Assembly: GCF_028551275.1 (NCBI RefSeq)
Contig: NZ_CP117025.1
Span: 3,030,001-3,094,000, forward strand
DNA length: 64,000 bases
DNA from: Sphingomonas hankookensis
GTDB taxonomy: Bacteria; Pseudomonadota; Alphaproteobacteria; Sphingomonadales; Sphingomonadaceae
Reading direction: 5' to 3'
The notes below the pieces were generated by a model. It searched no databases. It was not told where the DNA came from and saw nothing but the letters and a program-made list of their open reading frames with translations. Shown here in pieces: positions 28,936-38,800 of the stretch; position 1 is the first letter of the stretch, and every line of letters starts with the position of its first letter. The translations under genes and the position numbers were made by a program.

Positions 28936-29876
28936 GGCATACGCGGCCCGTCGAGGGCGTAGCGATGATCGGCAGGCAGGCCGTAGGGGCGCAGCGTCGA
29001 CCAGGCGCAATAGCCGACCAGCGCGGCGTGTTCCGCCTCGGTCGGATCGGTCACCACCAGAATTTCGGCAATCCGCCCCGGCTGCGCGCCGTTGTTCGCG
29101 TTGGGCAGGCCGCCGATGGTGAAGGTGTCGGGCGTGCTGTCGGTGTCGAGGGCATAGCTGGCCGACGCGGTGGCACCGCCATCGATCGACAGATGTACGA
29201 CGCCGTCGGTCGTCAGGCCGGTCGACGACACGAACTGGCGACCCGTGCCGACCCCGGTGACGCGCGCATTGTACTGGTGCGGGCCGCCGGAGTGCGCGCC
29301 GGCCGTCCACATCGTCAGCGCCGGGTCGAACTCCTCCACCACGCCGCCGATCATGATTTGCGGCCGCTTGTTGCTGGCGAGCAAGGGCGGCTCCAGCGTA
29401 ATCATCGGCCGCACCGACACCGGCCGCCCTGTCAGCGCCCCGGCGTGCCGTTCGGCCGCCAGATAGACCCAGGTCGATTTCCCGTCGCGCTTGGGGAAGT
29501 TCGCGGCGATCAGCATTGATCCGGCCAGCGGCGCGGTCGGTGCCGGGAAGCGGATTGCCGGACCGCGCCCGACGATCGCGCCGCCGGCATCGCGATATTC
29601 CCAGCCTTCGGCCTCATAGACCGGCTTGGGACCGTCGAAATACGGGAAATATTCAGCGACATGCCCCCCGACCAGACTGCGCCAGCGGTCGACCGCTCCC
29701 GCCCCGTTCCGGTCGATCGACGACGCCACCCGCGACGACCACCATGCGACCAGCTTGCCGCCCAGCTGCGTGTCGGGCTGCCATGGCGGGCGGTAGACTT
29801 CGGTGTCGCTGGCGACGATCGGGCCGCCGGCCTGAATCAGGACGAAAGGGACGGGAGCATTGGGCGCGACAGTCAT
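28932..29876 (-). CDS. Phage tail-fibre-like structural protein, LamG-like
   Basis: The 314-residue protein starts at ATG 29876 behind a strong GAGGAGG site. It looks like a beta-sandwich (concanavalin/LamG) protein: GGKLVAWWSSRVASSIDRNG, TTDGVVHLSIDGGATASASYALDTDS, FTIGGLPNANNGAQPGRIAEILV and a C-terminal EAEHAALVGYCAWSTL. This is common in phage tail appendages that bind glycans. It follows the SGNH tail protein by 10 bp. Confidence 0.7.
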   Translation of the reverse strand: MTVAPNAPVPFVLIQAGGPIVASDTEVYRPPWQPDTQLGGKLVAWWSSRVASSIDRNGAGAVDRWRSLVGGHVAEYFPYFDGPKPVYEAEGWEYRDAGGAIVGRGPAIRFPAPTAPLAGSMLIAANFPKRDGKSTWVYLAAERHAGALTGRPVSVRPMITLEPPLLASNKRPQIMIGGVVEEFDPALTMWTAGAHSGGPHQYNARVTGVGTGRQFVSSTGLTTDGVVHLSIDGGATASASYALDTDSTPDTFTIGGLPNANNGAQPGRIAEILVVTDPTEAEHAALVGYCAWSTLRPYGLPADHRYALDGPRMP

Positions 29877-29886
29877 TGGACCCTCC

Positions 29887-32301
29887 TCAATAGGTCGAAT
29901 TGCGCCGGTGCAGCGCAAAGGAACGGATGGCGATTTTGGCGGGGCCGGCCTTGGCGGCGCGGATGCGCGCCACGGCCGACGTGTAGGATTTGTTCAGCGG
30001 CGGCAGCAGCGTGCAGGGCCGCCCGCGCAGGGTGATGACTGCGGGGCGATGGATGCCCAGCGCGCCGACGATCAGGCCGTCGCCATCGCTCGATCGCGCC
30101 ACGCGCATCATGTCCTCACCCTCGGCGACGACATTGCTGACGATCGCGGTAATCAGGCCGACCGCGTCGCTGTCCTCGACCAGCTCGGCGACCAGCGCCA
30201 TCTGCACGATGTCGCCCGCCCGCCAATATTCCGCCGCGACATCCTGATGGAACGTCACGTCCTCCCCGACCGCGCCGAAATTGATGTCCAGCACCACATG
30301 GTTGCCCAGCCCATCGGGATCGGCGCGGGTCGACGCGGCGACGGTCGCGGTGCCGCCCGCCCGCAGCGTCCATCCGGCCGGGACCGGACCGTTTGCCGCG
30401 CCCGACCGCTGCCCCCCGGTCGCGGTCGCGAACATCGGATTGGTCAGCAGCTGGCGGCGGCGGACGGTCGGCACCTCGATCGGCGAGCGGATCGCGGCCG
30501 GGCGTGGGACCGCGATCGTCGCGAACAGCTTCGCCAGCTTCTCCCCATGGGTGAAGCTGCCGCGCGGCCCCTGATGGGTGCCGTCATAGGACATGCCGGC
30601 GCGGAATTTCGTGCCGACGCGGCCGGGGTCCATGACCTCGGCCCGCACATCGTTCAGCAGGACATTGTTGGTCAGTTCGGCCCAGTCGACCAGCAGCGCG
30701 TTCAGTTCGGCGACCTGCCCCTGTTGCGCCGCCTCCAGCCCGTCCGCGCCGACTTCCAGTTCGACGATCACCAGCATCCCGGCCGCCGCCGCGCGTTCCG
30801 CCATGAAGCGGATATTGGCAAAGGCGGTTTCGCCGCTGGCGGTGCCGCTGGGATATTGCTGGGCGATGTCGTTGACGCCGCACAGGATATACAGCGTGCC
30901 GGCGCCGGTCGCGATGGCGGCATCGATCCGCTTCATAATCTGGTCGGTCCGCTCGCCCGACACGCCGAAATCGGGCAGCACGGTCAGCCGCCCGCCCAGT
31001 AGCGCATTCGCCCAGTTCAGCCCGGAAAAGGCGCTATAAAGACGCTTGCCGCTGTCCATGCCGACCGCCGCGACCCGGCTGTCGCCGATCGACGCGACGA
31101 TATGCCGGCGGGCCGCCCGATCCAGCAGCGCGTGAACCGTGTCGTCGATCTCCCCTGTGATCCGCTGTTCGGCAAGCCGCAGGTCCGACGATGAAATCAG
31201 CCGCAGCGCCTTGCCGTTCGACCCCATCAGGCCGACGCCGGCCTGCCAGTCACCGCCCTGCGTCCGCACCCGTTCCGCCGTTTGGTCAGACGCGACGGCG
31301 ATATCCTTGGCGACCTTTACCGCCGCCAGCGCCATGTCGCGCGCGGTCGCGATGCGCAGGATGCGGCCGTTCGTGCCAACTAGCGCTGCGCCCGAAATCC
31401 AGTCAGCCGGCAGGACGCGGACCTCGGTCTTTCCCCGCTCGCGCGATGCGTCGATTTCCGCCGTCGTGCGGACCCGCGCCGCCGTCAGGTCGGTCGTCGT
31501 GGCGATCCGCAGCAGATAGCCGTTGCTGCCCAGCAGGCCGGCACCGGGCGTCCAGTCGTACCGCAGCAGCCGCACCGAATCGCGTACCGGCGTCGTGGCG
31601 TCGTACCAGCTGACCAGATCGGCTTGCAGGCGATATTCGAAGCCCACGTCCCGGACATAGACCGGCATCCCCTCTTGCCGGACATTGGCCGGGATATTGG
31701 CAAGGTCGGCATAGGTCGCGACGGAAATGCCGAACCCGGCATTGTACGACGCCGCCTCGGCGCGCTCGGCCGCCGCCTCGGCGCGTTCGAGGATGCCGGC
31801 CCCGTCGATGCGGATTTCCGTCACGTCGTCGCCCGCGACGATCAGGGTCGCTCCCTCTTCGGGCAATCCAGTCGGGTTCGGCCGCCAGCTGGGCGCGCGG
31901 TTGGCAGGCGCACCATCCGATCCATAGGCGTGCGGCAGGACCGTCATCGTGCCGACGACGCGGGTCCGGCCATCGAACCGCAGGGCATAGGACAGGATCA
32001 GCGGGTCGCCGATTTCCCCCTGATAGGGCAGACCCTGCCGCGTGCTTTTGTTGAGCCGGATGCGCAGGTCACTGACCGTCACGCCCTTGTCGAGATAGAC
32101 CCGGGCGACGCGCAGCCCCTCGGCATTGGCGTTGGTGACCTTGGCGAGCGCGATCAGCGGCGCGCCGGGCGCGTCCTCCCGCAGGCGGAACTGGGCGTCG
32201 AGGCCGCTGGCCGACAGGTCCATCCCCCGCACGCGCAGGGGATATTCCCACACGTCATCGTTGCGCCAACCCGAAAGGTCTAGGCGCGCAGTCGTTGCCA
32301 T
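29887..32301 (-). CDS. Phage tail protein with coiled region, three 51-residue repeats and SGNH esterase domain
   Basis: The 804-residue protein has an N-terminal beta domain (residues 1-165), an Ala/Glu coiled segment (ILERAEAAAERAEAA), then three tandem units at 243-293, 294-344 and 345-395. An SGNH hydrolase follows at about 400-600 (SIGDSRVAAV with Ser, CGVNDIAQ, YDGTHQGPRG), then a C-terminal beta domain. It is probably the receptor-binding tail spike or fibre that deacylates host surface polysaccharide. Position next to the tail tip gene fits. A paralogue lies at 25400-26755. Confidence 0.85.
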   Translation of the reverse strand: MATTARLDLSGWRNDDVWEYPLRVRGMDLSASGLDAQFRLREDAPGAPLIALAKVTNANAEGLRVARVYLDKGVTVSDLRIRLNKSTRQGLPYQGEIGDPLILSYALRFDGRTRVVGTMTVLPHAYGSDGAPANRAPSWRPNPTGLPEEGATLIVAGDDVTEIRIDGAGILERAEAAAERAEAASYNAGFGISVATYADLANIPANVRQEGMPVYVRDVGFEYRLQADLVSWYDATTPVRDSVRLLRYDWTPGAGLLGSNGYLLRIATTTDLTAARVRTTAEIDASRERGKTEVRVLPADWISGAALVGTNGRILRIATARDMALAAVKVAKDIAVASDQTAERVRTQGGDWQAGVGLMGSNGKALRLISSSDLRLAEQRITGEIDDTVHALLDRAARRHIVASIGDSRVAAVGMDSGKRLYSAFSGLNWANALLGGRLTVLPDFGVSGERTDQIMKRIDAAIATGAGTLYILCGVNDIAQQYPSGTASGETAFANIRFMAERAAAAGMLVIVELEVGADGLEAAQQGQVAELNALLVDWAELTNNVLLNDVRAEVMDPGRVGTKFRAGMSYDGTHQGPRGSFTHGEKLAKLFATIAVPRPAAIRSPIEVPTVRRRQLLTNPMFATATGGQRSGAANGPVPAGWTLRAGGTATVAASTRADPDGLGNHVVLDINFGAVGEDVTFHQDVAAEYWRAGDIVQMALVAELVEDSDAVGLITAIVSNVVAEGEDMMRVARSSDGDGLIVGALGIHRPAVITLRGRPCTLLPPLNKSYTSAVARIRAAKAGPAKIAIRSFALHRRNSTY
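31117..31575 (-). repeat. Three tandem 51-residue coding repeats
   Basis: Each unit has the form V-R-x-x-x-x-D-W-x-x-G-x-x-L-x-G-(S/T)-N-G-x-x-L-R-(I/L), then a helical stretch. Examples are DWTPGAGLLGSNGYLLRIAT, DWISGAALVGTNGRILRIAT and DWQAGVGLMGSNGKALRLIS. They are diverged at DNA level and so are old duplications. They connect the virion-anchoring part with the esterase. Confidence 0.85.
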
Positions 32302-32310
32302 TGCTGGTCC

Positions 32311-34251
32311 CTATTCTTGCGAAAGTTGCTGTTCGGCGCGGAAATTATATTCGGCACCGCCGCCGCCCCATCCGGGGGGCGGCGCTGGCGGGGGCGGGTA
32401 ATTCCCGTCCGCCGATCGGGTCGCCATGGTCCCGATCAGGACGTAGAACCGGTTTGCCAGTTCGGTCAGCGCCGGGGCCGGCACCGCGAAATAGACGCCG
32501 TCGAAGATCGGCCAGAACACCTGATAGACCGTCGAGGGTTGCAGGCCGTCCAGACGCCCGGCCGCGAACTGGATCGTCTCGCCCGTGTCCAGCACGCCTT
32601 CGAAAGCGCCGATGGTGATGCTGTTCGCATCGCTGCTCAGCGTCACCGCCGACCGCGCGACCAGCGTGCTGACCCCGCGTGCCGGGGCTGGCGGGGCCGG
32701 GATCGCGCCGTCATAGTCGGACGCGCCCTGCAATTGCGGCGTCGGCGGCGCGGTGCCGGTGCGGCCCAGGGCAAAGGCGTGCTTTTCCGGCGTCTCACCG
32801 CGCAGCACCAGGTGCACCATCATCGTCACCGGATCGAACGTGCGCTTCAGGATCACGCACGTCTGATCGACCAGGCCGTCGTCGGGCAAATGGACGATCA
32901 GCAGGTCGCCCGGCCCGTAACGCCGCAGCCGCGGCTTGCACGACAGGACGATTTCGCCCAGTTCGCGCGCGTCCCACAGGTCATAGGCCGCCAGCTGGGC
33001 GACCTGATCCTTGTCCTGAACCAGATTCCACTGGCGTTCGTCGCCCTTTTCCTCGCCGTCCTCCGTGACGAACTGGGCGATGGTGACCGGCGTAGACGGC
33101 ACATATTCCCATTTATGCGCGGCTGACCGGTATTTCGGGGTCAGCGTGTTGATGCGCTGTTCCCAGCCCTGCATCGCGCCGATTTCGACATCGTCGGTGG
33201 CAAGGTCGTGTTCGGTGATCGTGTCGAGGGGCACGCGCGGGGCCGACAGCTTCAGGCCTAGCTTACCGCCGATCCAGCACCGCTCCGCGCCGCCGGCCGC
33301 AAGAATGTTCTTGAGGTTTTCGTCGCGGTTGCCGGGTTCGAAGATGACGCCGCCGACGTTCCAGCCATTGGCATCGCAGACATTGGCCAGCGCCGCGAAA
33401 TCGGCGAACCGAATGCCGTCCGGCTGCATCCCGATGCCGAACGTCTTGCGGTACACCGACCCCGGCACGCGCGGGTCACGCTCCCACCGCCCCAGCGCAT
33501 AGTGCAGGGCATGGAGGCCGGGGCAGCGGGACCATTCCCACGTCGCCCGCGCCGCATCGAACGCGGCCGTGTCGGCAGGATCGGCCCAGCGATGCGGACC
33601 GGACCCGCCGGGAAACGTCGAATCCCTGCGCGGGTCATAGCATTTCACCCCGCGCCAGATCGCGCCCAGCGCCGGCACCCCGGCGGCGAACCGCTTGCCG
33701 TCCTCGTCGAACCGGAGGTTCCAGCTTATCGCGGCATAGCTCGACAGGCGATAATCCGCCCCCCAGCCCGGCGCGTTGCCCCAGTGCGCCGGCAGCGCCG
33801 CCGCTTCGGGCATCTGCCCCAGCTGCCAATAGACGTAGAGGTGATTGGCCGCGTACCCGGTCGCGGCGTTGCCGGCGAGCGGGACCGGCACATAGTCCAT
33901 GCACGCGCTGACAAAGCCTTCGACCGGCCCCGCGCCGGAATAGGCGTCGACGATCAGCAGATAGGGGTTTTCGACCCCGCCGACCCTGCCACCATATCCC
34001 GTCTGATGGCGACGGTTGCCGCCATAATAGGTTTCGCCGATCAGATACGGCTTGGGCTGGTTCGCGCCGATGGTCGTCTTGTTGACGGACCCGGTCTGCG
34101 CCGCCGGCTTCTTCGCGGTCAGCGCTGCCCCGACATTGGCAGCGGCGGCAACCCCGGCCGCGACGGCAGCCACCGGAGCCGCGCCTACTACGGTTGCGAC
34201 GACGGACACGATGCCGGCGACGGTGCCGACGAATTTCGACACACCGCTCAT
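32311..34251 (-). CDS. Phage tail tip / host-specificity (gpJ-like) protein
   Basis: The 646-residue protein opens with an Ala-rich hydrophobic segment (VGTVAGIVSVVATVVGAAPVAAVAAGVAAAANVG), then NQPKPYLIGETYYGGNRRHQ and a long central-hub region (GVIFEPGNRDENLKNILAAGGAERCWIGGKLGLKL; YGPGDLLIVHLPDDGLVDQ). It ends in a glycine/proline tail. Its content and place after the tail assembly proteins match the tail tip proteins of siphoviruses and gene-transfer-agent-like tails. It overlaps the preceding gene by four bases. Confidence 0.78.
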   Translation of the reverse strand: MSGVSKFVGTVAGIVSVVATVVGAAPVAAVAAGVAAAANVGAALTAKKPAAQTGSVNKTTIGANQPKPYLIGETYYGGNRRHQTGYGGRVGGVENPYLLIVDAYSGAGPVEGFVSACMDYVPVPLAGNAATGYAANHLYVYWQLGQMPEAAALPAHWGNAPGWGADYRLSSYAAISWNLRFDEDGKRFAAGVPALGAIWRGVKCYDPRRDSTFPGGSGPHRWADPADTAAFDAARATWEWSRCPGLHALHYALGRWERDPRVPGSVYRKTFGIGMQPDGIRFADFAALANVCDANGWNVGGVIFEPGNRDENLKNILAAGGAERCWIGGKLGLKLSAPRVPLDTITEHDLATDDVEIGAMQGWEQRINTLTPKYRSAAHKWEYVPSTPVTIAQFVTEDGEEKGDERQWNLVQDKDQVAQLAAYDLWDARELGEIVLSCKPRLRRYGPGDLLIVHLPDDGLVDQTCVILKRTFDPVTMMVHLVLRGETPEKHAFALGRTGTAPPTPQLQGASDYDGAIPAPPAPARGVSTLVARSAVTLSSDANSITIGAFEGVLDTGETIQFAAGRLDGLQPSTVYQVFWPIFDGVYFAVPAPALTELANRFYVLIGTMATRSADGNYPPPPAPPPGWGGGGAEYNFRAEQQLSQE

Positions 34252-34667
34252 AGCCGCCACGCCGCCTTGAAGGCATGACCTTCGATATTGACGACGCCTT
34301 CGTCGAGATGATCGCCATGGTAACCCGCGACCATCCGCGCGCCCCATTCCTGCGACACGACGATCGCGTCGAAGGTGCCGTCACCCTCCATCAGCGCAAG
34401 GTCGCCGACCCACATTTCGCCCGGCGCGATCCGGGGCAACAGGCTGTCCAGCAGCGCGGTCAGGTCGGCAAAGCCGGCGTCGCGCAACGCGCGCGCCGCG
34501 CCGATCGGGCTGGTAAAGCGGGGAAGCGACGGCGGCCGATGCCCCAGCGCTCGCATCTGGGCGCGGGCGAGGTGGATGCAGGTCGCCGGCCGGTTCCAGC
34601 CAAACGGGCGCGCGCGGAACTTGGCGACAACGGCGGCGGTCGCGACGGCGCGATCGTGCGGCGTCAT
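34248..34667 (-). CDS. Tail assembly protein, DUF6950-like
   Basis: The 139-residue protein has a Cys-containing N-terminal helix (FGWNRPATCIHLARAQMRALGH), an Asp/His-containing beta core (GEMWVGDLALMEGDGTFDAIVVS) and a GYHGDHLDEG loop. This resembles DUF6950 proteins, which look like degenerate NlpC/P60 peptidases of the tail tip. It occupies the peptidase position between tail hub genes. It overlaps neighbours by four bases on each side. Confidence 0.65.
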   Translation of the reverse strand: MTPHDRAVATAAVVAKFRARPFGWNRPATCIHLARAQMRALGHRPPSLPRFTSPIGAARALRDAGFADLTALLDSLLPRIAPGEMWVGDLALMEGDGTFDAIVVSQEWGARMVAGYHGDHLDEGVVNIEGHAFKAAWRL

Positions 34668-35221
34668 ACCGACTGCACCCCGCGCGGCGGCGACGCGACG
34701 CCCCACGCCACCTCGACCTCCATGCCGACCGCATTGTCGTGCCCGCGCTCGCCGGGATAGATCCGCTGATGCGCGGCGGTCGACAGCGCGTTGCCGTCGT
34801 TGCGGATCATCAGCCGTTGCGACCGGGTGACGCACACCAGGTCGAGCGCGCGCATACCGGTCGAACGCCGAAGGACCGTCTTGTCCGTCTGCCAATCGGC
34901 CATCTGGTCGGGCTGGCCGATCGGGCGGCCGGTCGCTTCGTCGATTTCCGCGATCCACAGCCGCAACCGCGCACCCTGATAGCCCGGCCGCGACAGCTGC
35001 ACGGCGGCGGCGAGGCTGGGCGGCAGGAACGTTACCTTGCCGGCCGGGGCTTCGTCGCCCACGCCTTCGGTCAGCGATTCGAACGCCGCGACCGTGCCGA
35101 ACACCGGATGCGCAGAGCGATAGGTTTGCCCGTCCCACGGCACGAACCCGCCGTCACACAAAGCGACCGTCTGGCCCGGAAGCTCCATCAAGAGCATCCC
35201 GCACAAGGTAACGCGCTTCAT
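34664..35221 (-). CDS. Phage minor tail protein
   Basis: The 185-residue beta-rich protein (MKRVTLCGMLLMELPGQTVALCDGGFVPWDGQTYRS) has features of the small tail proteins that precede the tip in siphoviruses and gene transfer agents: a start describing a 'measured' surface and an ERGHDNAVGMEVEVAWG ending. The exact family is not certain (DUF2163-like is possible). Four-base overlaps with both neighbours put it in the late operon. Confidence 0.65.
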   Translation of the reverse strand: MKRVTLCGMLLMELPGQTVALCDGGFVPWDGQTYRSAHPVFGTVAAFESLTEGVGDEAPAGKVTFLPPSLAAAVQLSRPGYQGARLRLWIAEIDEATGRPIGQPDQMADWQTDKTVLRRSTGMRALDLVCVTRSQRLMIRNDGNALSTAAHQRIYPGERGHDNAVGMEVEVAWGVASPPRGVQSV

Positions 35222-35811
35222 GCCGCCTCCTCGATCAGGAAGGCGATCGACAGATTCTGGTCGACCGCCAGTTCCCAGCTGGCATCGTCACCCTCCACCA
35301 GTCCTTCGATCATTGGTTTGACCAGGTGGACGGCAGCGCCATCGGCAAAGTCACGCCGCAGCAGCGTATCCGCGACCGACACCGTCGCCCGGCCGTCCGC
35401 GCCGACCAGCACTTCGCCGCCGACGTTGTGCAGATAGTGCTGGCCGTCCGCGTCCTCGATCGACATCCAAAAGCCCTCCCGGATGACAGCGGTCGGGGTC
35501 AGTCCGCGAAGCGACAGGTACGCGCCGCTTTGTCCGGCCCCGTCGACGACCGCGCCCCACCCGCATTGGCTCTGGTCGACATCCAGCAGCGGATAGGGCA
35601 GCCGCAGCCCCTGCCGCTTCGCGCGGATCAGCCGCGACACGAACACGCGGGCGCGTTCCCTGTCGTTCATCGGTGGATAGGTGACGGACAGCCGGTAATG
35701 GTTGCCCAGACGGTTGACGCGCAGCGCCGACGCGCCGCGCAGCACGCCGCCGCGATCGACAGCCGTCACCGTGGCGCCGTTCGGCGCGGGCCATTCAGGA
35801 AGTGTCAGCAT
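35218..35811 (-). CDS. Phage distal tail-like protein
   Basis: The 197-residue beta-rich protein starts MLTLPEWPAPNGATVTAVDRGG and contains RLGNHYRLSVTYPPMNDRERARVFVSRLIRAKRQGLRLPYPLLD. Its place directly after the tape measure gene is where siphoviruses encode the distal tail protein. It overlaps the tape measure stop by one base. Confidence 0.65.
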   Translation of the reverse strand: MLTLPEWPAPNGATVTAVDRGGVLRGASALRVNRLGNHYRLSVTYPPMNDRERARVFVSRLIRAKRQGLRLPYPLLDVDQSQCGWGAVVDGAGQSGAYLSLRGLTPTAVIREGFWMSIEDADGQHYLHNVGGEVLVGADGRATVSVADTLLRRDFADGAAVHLVKPMIEGLVEGDDASWELAVDQNLSIAFLIEEAA

Positions 35812-38800
35812 CAGCCGTTCAGGTTCTGCCGCGCCGCCATGGCAGCGCGTTCGTTGGTGGATCGGGCGGTTTTCACCTGCACATCGCCGCTGACCGCCGC
35901 GACGCGGGCGTCGAACACCTCGCCGGCACCGACCCGCAGTTCGACGACCGCCGGGCCGTTCGATGGACCGTTGTCGTTGCCGTGGCGGATGTCGACCATT
36001 TCGCCGCGCGTGGCACGGAAGGCGACAAGGTTCGCGTCGATACCGGACCGACCCGCGACGCGGAACGAACCGCCGTCGCGGAAACCGGGCAGCTTCGCGG
36101 CCGCCGACGATCCGCTGCCACTCTTGCCCGCCAAGCCAAGCGCCGCGCCGATCGCGGAAAAGAACCCTTTACCGGAGCCGCCCCCGCCGATCGCGGAGAA
36201 TAGCTTTTGCGCCAGCGCGGCGAGACTGTTCAATGCGTCCTCCATGCCCTTCGCTACCCGCTCTTTCCACCAGTTCGAGATGAAGCCTTTCAGGTCGCCC
36301 GACATCGCCGCCTGCAACCCGTCCTTGAACACCGCGCGGAACTCGCCCGTCTGCCGCGCGCGATCGGCTTCCGACCATTCGGCGGTCGCCGCGTCGACGC
36401 CTTGCCCGGCCGCCAGACCGTCCCGCGCCTCAATCTCGCGGGCGCGCTTCCGAATATCGACGTCACGCTGCAACGCGCGTTGGTCCGCCTCGCTGTCGCC
36501 GCGTAGCCGGGCCAGTTCCAAGGCGCGGTCCTGCGCTTCGTCCGCCAGCAGTCGCGCACGAACCCCGGCCCGTGCTTCGTCGACCTCCAGTTGCTGCCGC
36601 CCGGCGCGCAACGTCGCCTCGACCAGCGACAGCCCTTTCCGCTGGAATGCACGGATGCGCCCGGCAATTTCGTCCTGCCGCTCCAGCGTCTCGATCAGCG
36701 ACCGGTTGCCGCTGATTTTCGCGAGGTCCAGCTTATGACCAGCATCGTCGAGCGCCAGTTCGCGCGCCATCCCGTCACGCCGCGCTGCGTCGAGCGCGGC
36801 TATGTCGCGGGTCGCCGCCGCCGTGGCGGCCGCAACCGACAAGCCGGTGCGCTTGTACGCCTCGATTTGCTGTTCAAGGTCCAGCTGCCGCCGCAACGCG
36901 TCCTCGGCATCGCGGTCGCCACGCAAGCGGGCGGCCTCCAGGGCGTTCTGTGACGCGATCCGGGCACGATCGGCGGCATCCTCTGCCGCATCGCGCTCCT
37001 TGGGCTTGGCGGTACGTCCAGCGCCGCCTGCGGCCTTCTTTTTCTTGTCGTCGTCACCGCCGGGCGCGGCCATGCGCGGCGGCGCGGCGGGAGGCGGCGG
37101 CGCTTTGGGTTCGACTGGCGCGGCCGGCTTACCGGCTTCCGGCCCGGCATTGGCGGTCGCGGCGTCGAGGCCGATGGCCTTTGCCATCCAGTTGTACCAC
37201 CCGACGATTTCCTTGACCGCTCCGCGCACCCACGCAACGACGCCCGCGAAATTGTCGACCAGCCAGCCTTTTACGCCGGCATAGACCGACTTGGCCGCAG
37301 CAACGACGCCGGGAAAGGCGCTGGCGACATAGCTGACCATCGACGCGACCGCGTTGCCGACCCAACCGGCAATCGACGTGAAGCCGTCCGCCAGCCATTG
37401 TTTCGCCAGTGCGTAAACCTGTTGCAGTTCGGACCCCAGTTCCGGGACCAGCGCTGCCACCATGTCGACCACGGCGTCGATGACCGATTCAACGATGCCA
37501 CGCACCGCTTCCCACGCGCCGGCAAAGTCGCCCTGCAACAACGCGCTGATGACATCGACGACGCCGCTGACCACGTCGACCAGCCCGCCGATCGCCGCGA
37601 CGATCACCCCTAGCACCCGTTCAATGATTTCCCCGGCGACCAGAATGCCGGCGGTCAGGCCGTTGCCGATAAAGTCCTTCAATGCGCCCAGCATATCCAT
37701 CAGGCCGCCGATCGCGCTGCCGATCGATCCGCCGGACAGCTTGGCGAAAATGCCCTGCACCTTCTCCATGATCGCGGCGAGCGGCGGCCCCAGCGTCGCC
37801 GTCAGTTCCGCCCACACGGCACGCAACCCCGCGACGATGTTATCCTTGAACAGCAGGATAGCGCCGATGGCCCAGCCTACCGGCCCGGTGATCGCCAGCA
37901 GGCGCGACGCCAGCATGGTCAGAACACGCGACAGGCCATATTCGCCCAGCAGGCCGATCACGGTCGACACGGGCGAAATCAGCAGCCCCAGCACGCGGCC
38001 GATGACGCCGAACTTTGCGGCGGCGAAGTTGGCGACGATCGCCGCGCCGACATGGGCAACGGCCCAGATCAACGGCCCGATCGCCGCGCCCAGTGCCGCA
38101 ATGGCGATGCCCGCCTGCCGAACGCCGACCGGCAGGTTCGCTATGCTGGTCAGCAGACTGGCGAACCCGTTCTTGATCCGGGCGATGATGTCGATCAGCC
38201 CGGTATCGACGCCGAACGCAATCTTCACTTCCTCCCATGCGTTGGCGATGTTCTTGCCCGCTTGTTCGGTGCCCTCCATCGCTTTGGCGATCTTCGCATC
38301 GACATCGCCTGTCTCGACGGCTTCCCGGAACTTTTCGTATCCCTCCCGGCCTTGGTTCATCAGCCCGATCGCGGTACGGAATGCGTCCGCGCCGAAAATC
38401 TCCTCCATCTTTTCCGCACGATCTTTTTCACTCAAACCTGCGACGGACTGCCGCAGCATCTCCGCTTGCTCCGCCATTGGTTTGATTTTGCCGGTCGCGT
38501 CGTAGAATGAGATACCAAGGCTGGTCATCGCCCGCTGCGCTGCCTTGCTGTTTGGCGTCAGCGCCTGAAGGAACGTCTTGTAGCTGGTCCCGGCGTCGGC
38601 CCCGCTGGCGAACTGGGTCGACGTGGCGGCGATCGTCGTCGCGAAGTCGAGAAAGTCGATACCCGACGCCGCCGCGATAGCGCCACCTTGACCAACCGCC
38701 AGACGGAAGTCGTCGAACTCCATCTTCGTCGCGTCCAGCGCCCCGACAACCTGCGTCATCACGGCTGGCAGATCAGCCGCTGTCTTACCGAACTGCCCCA

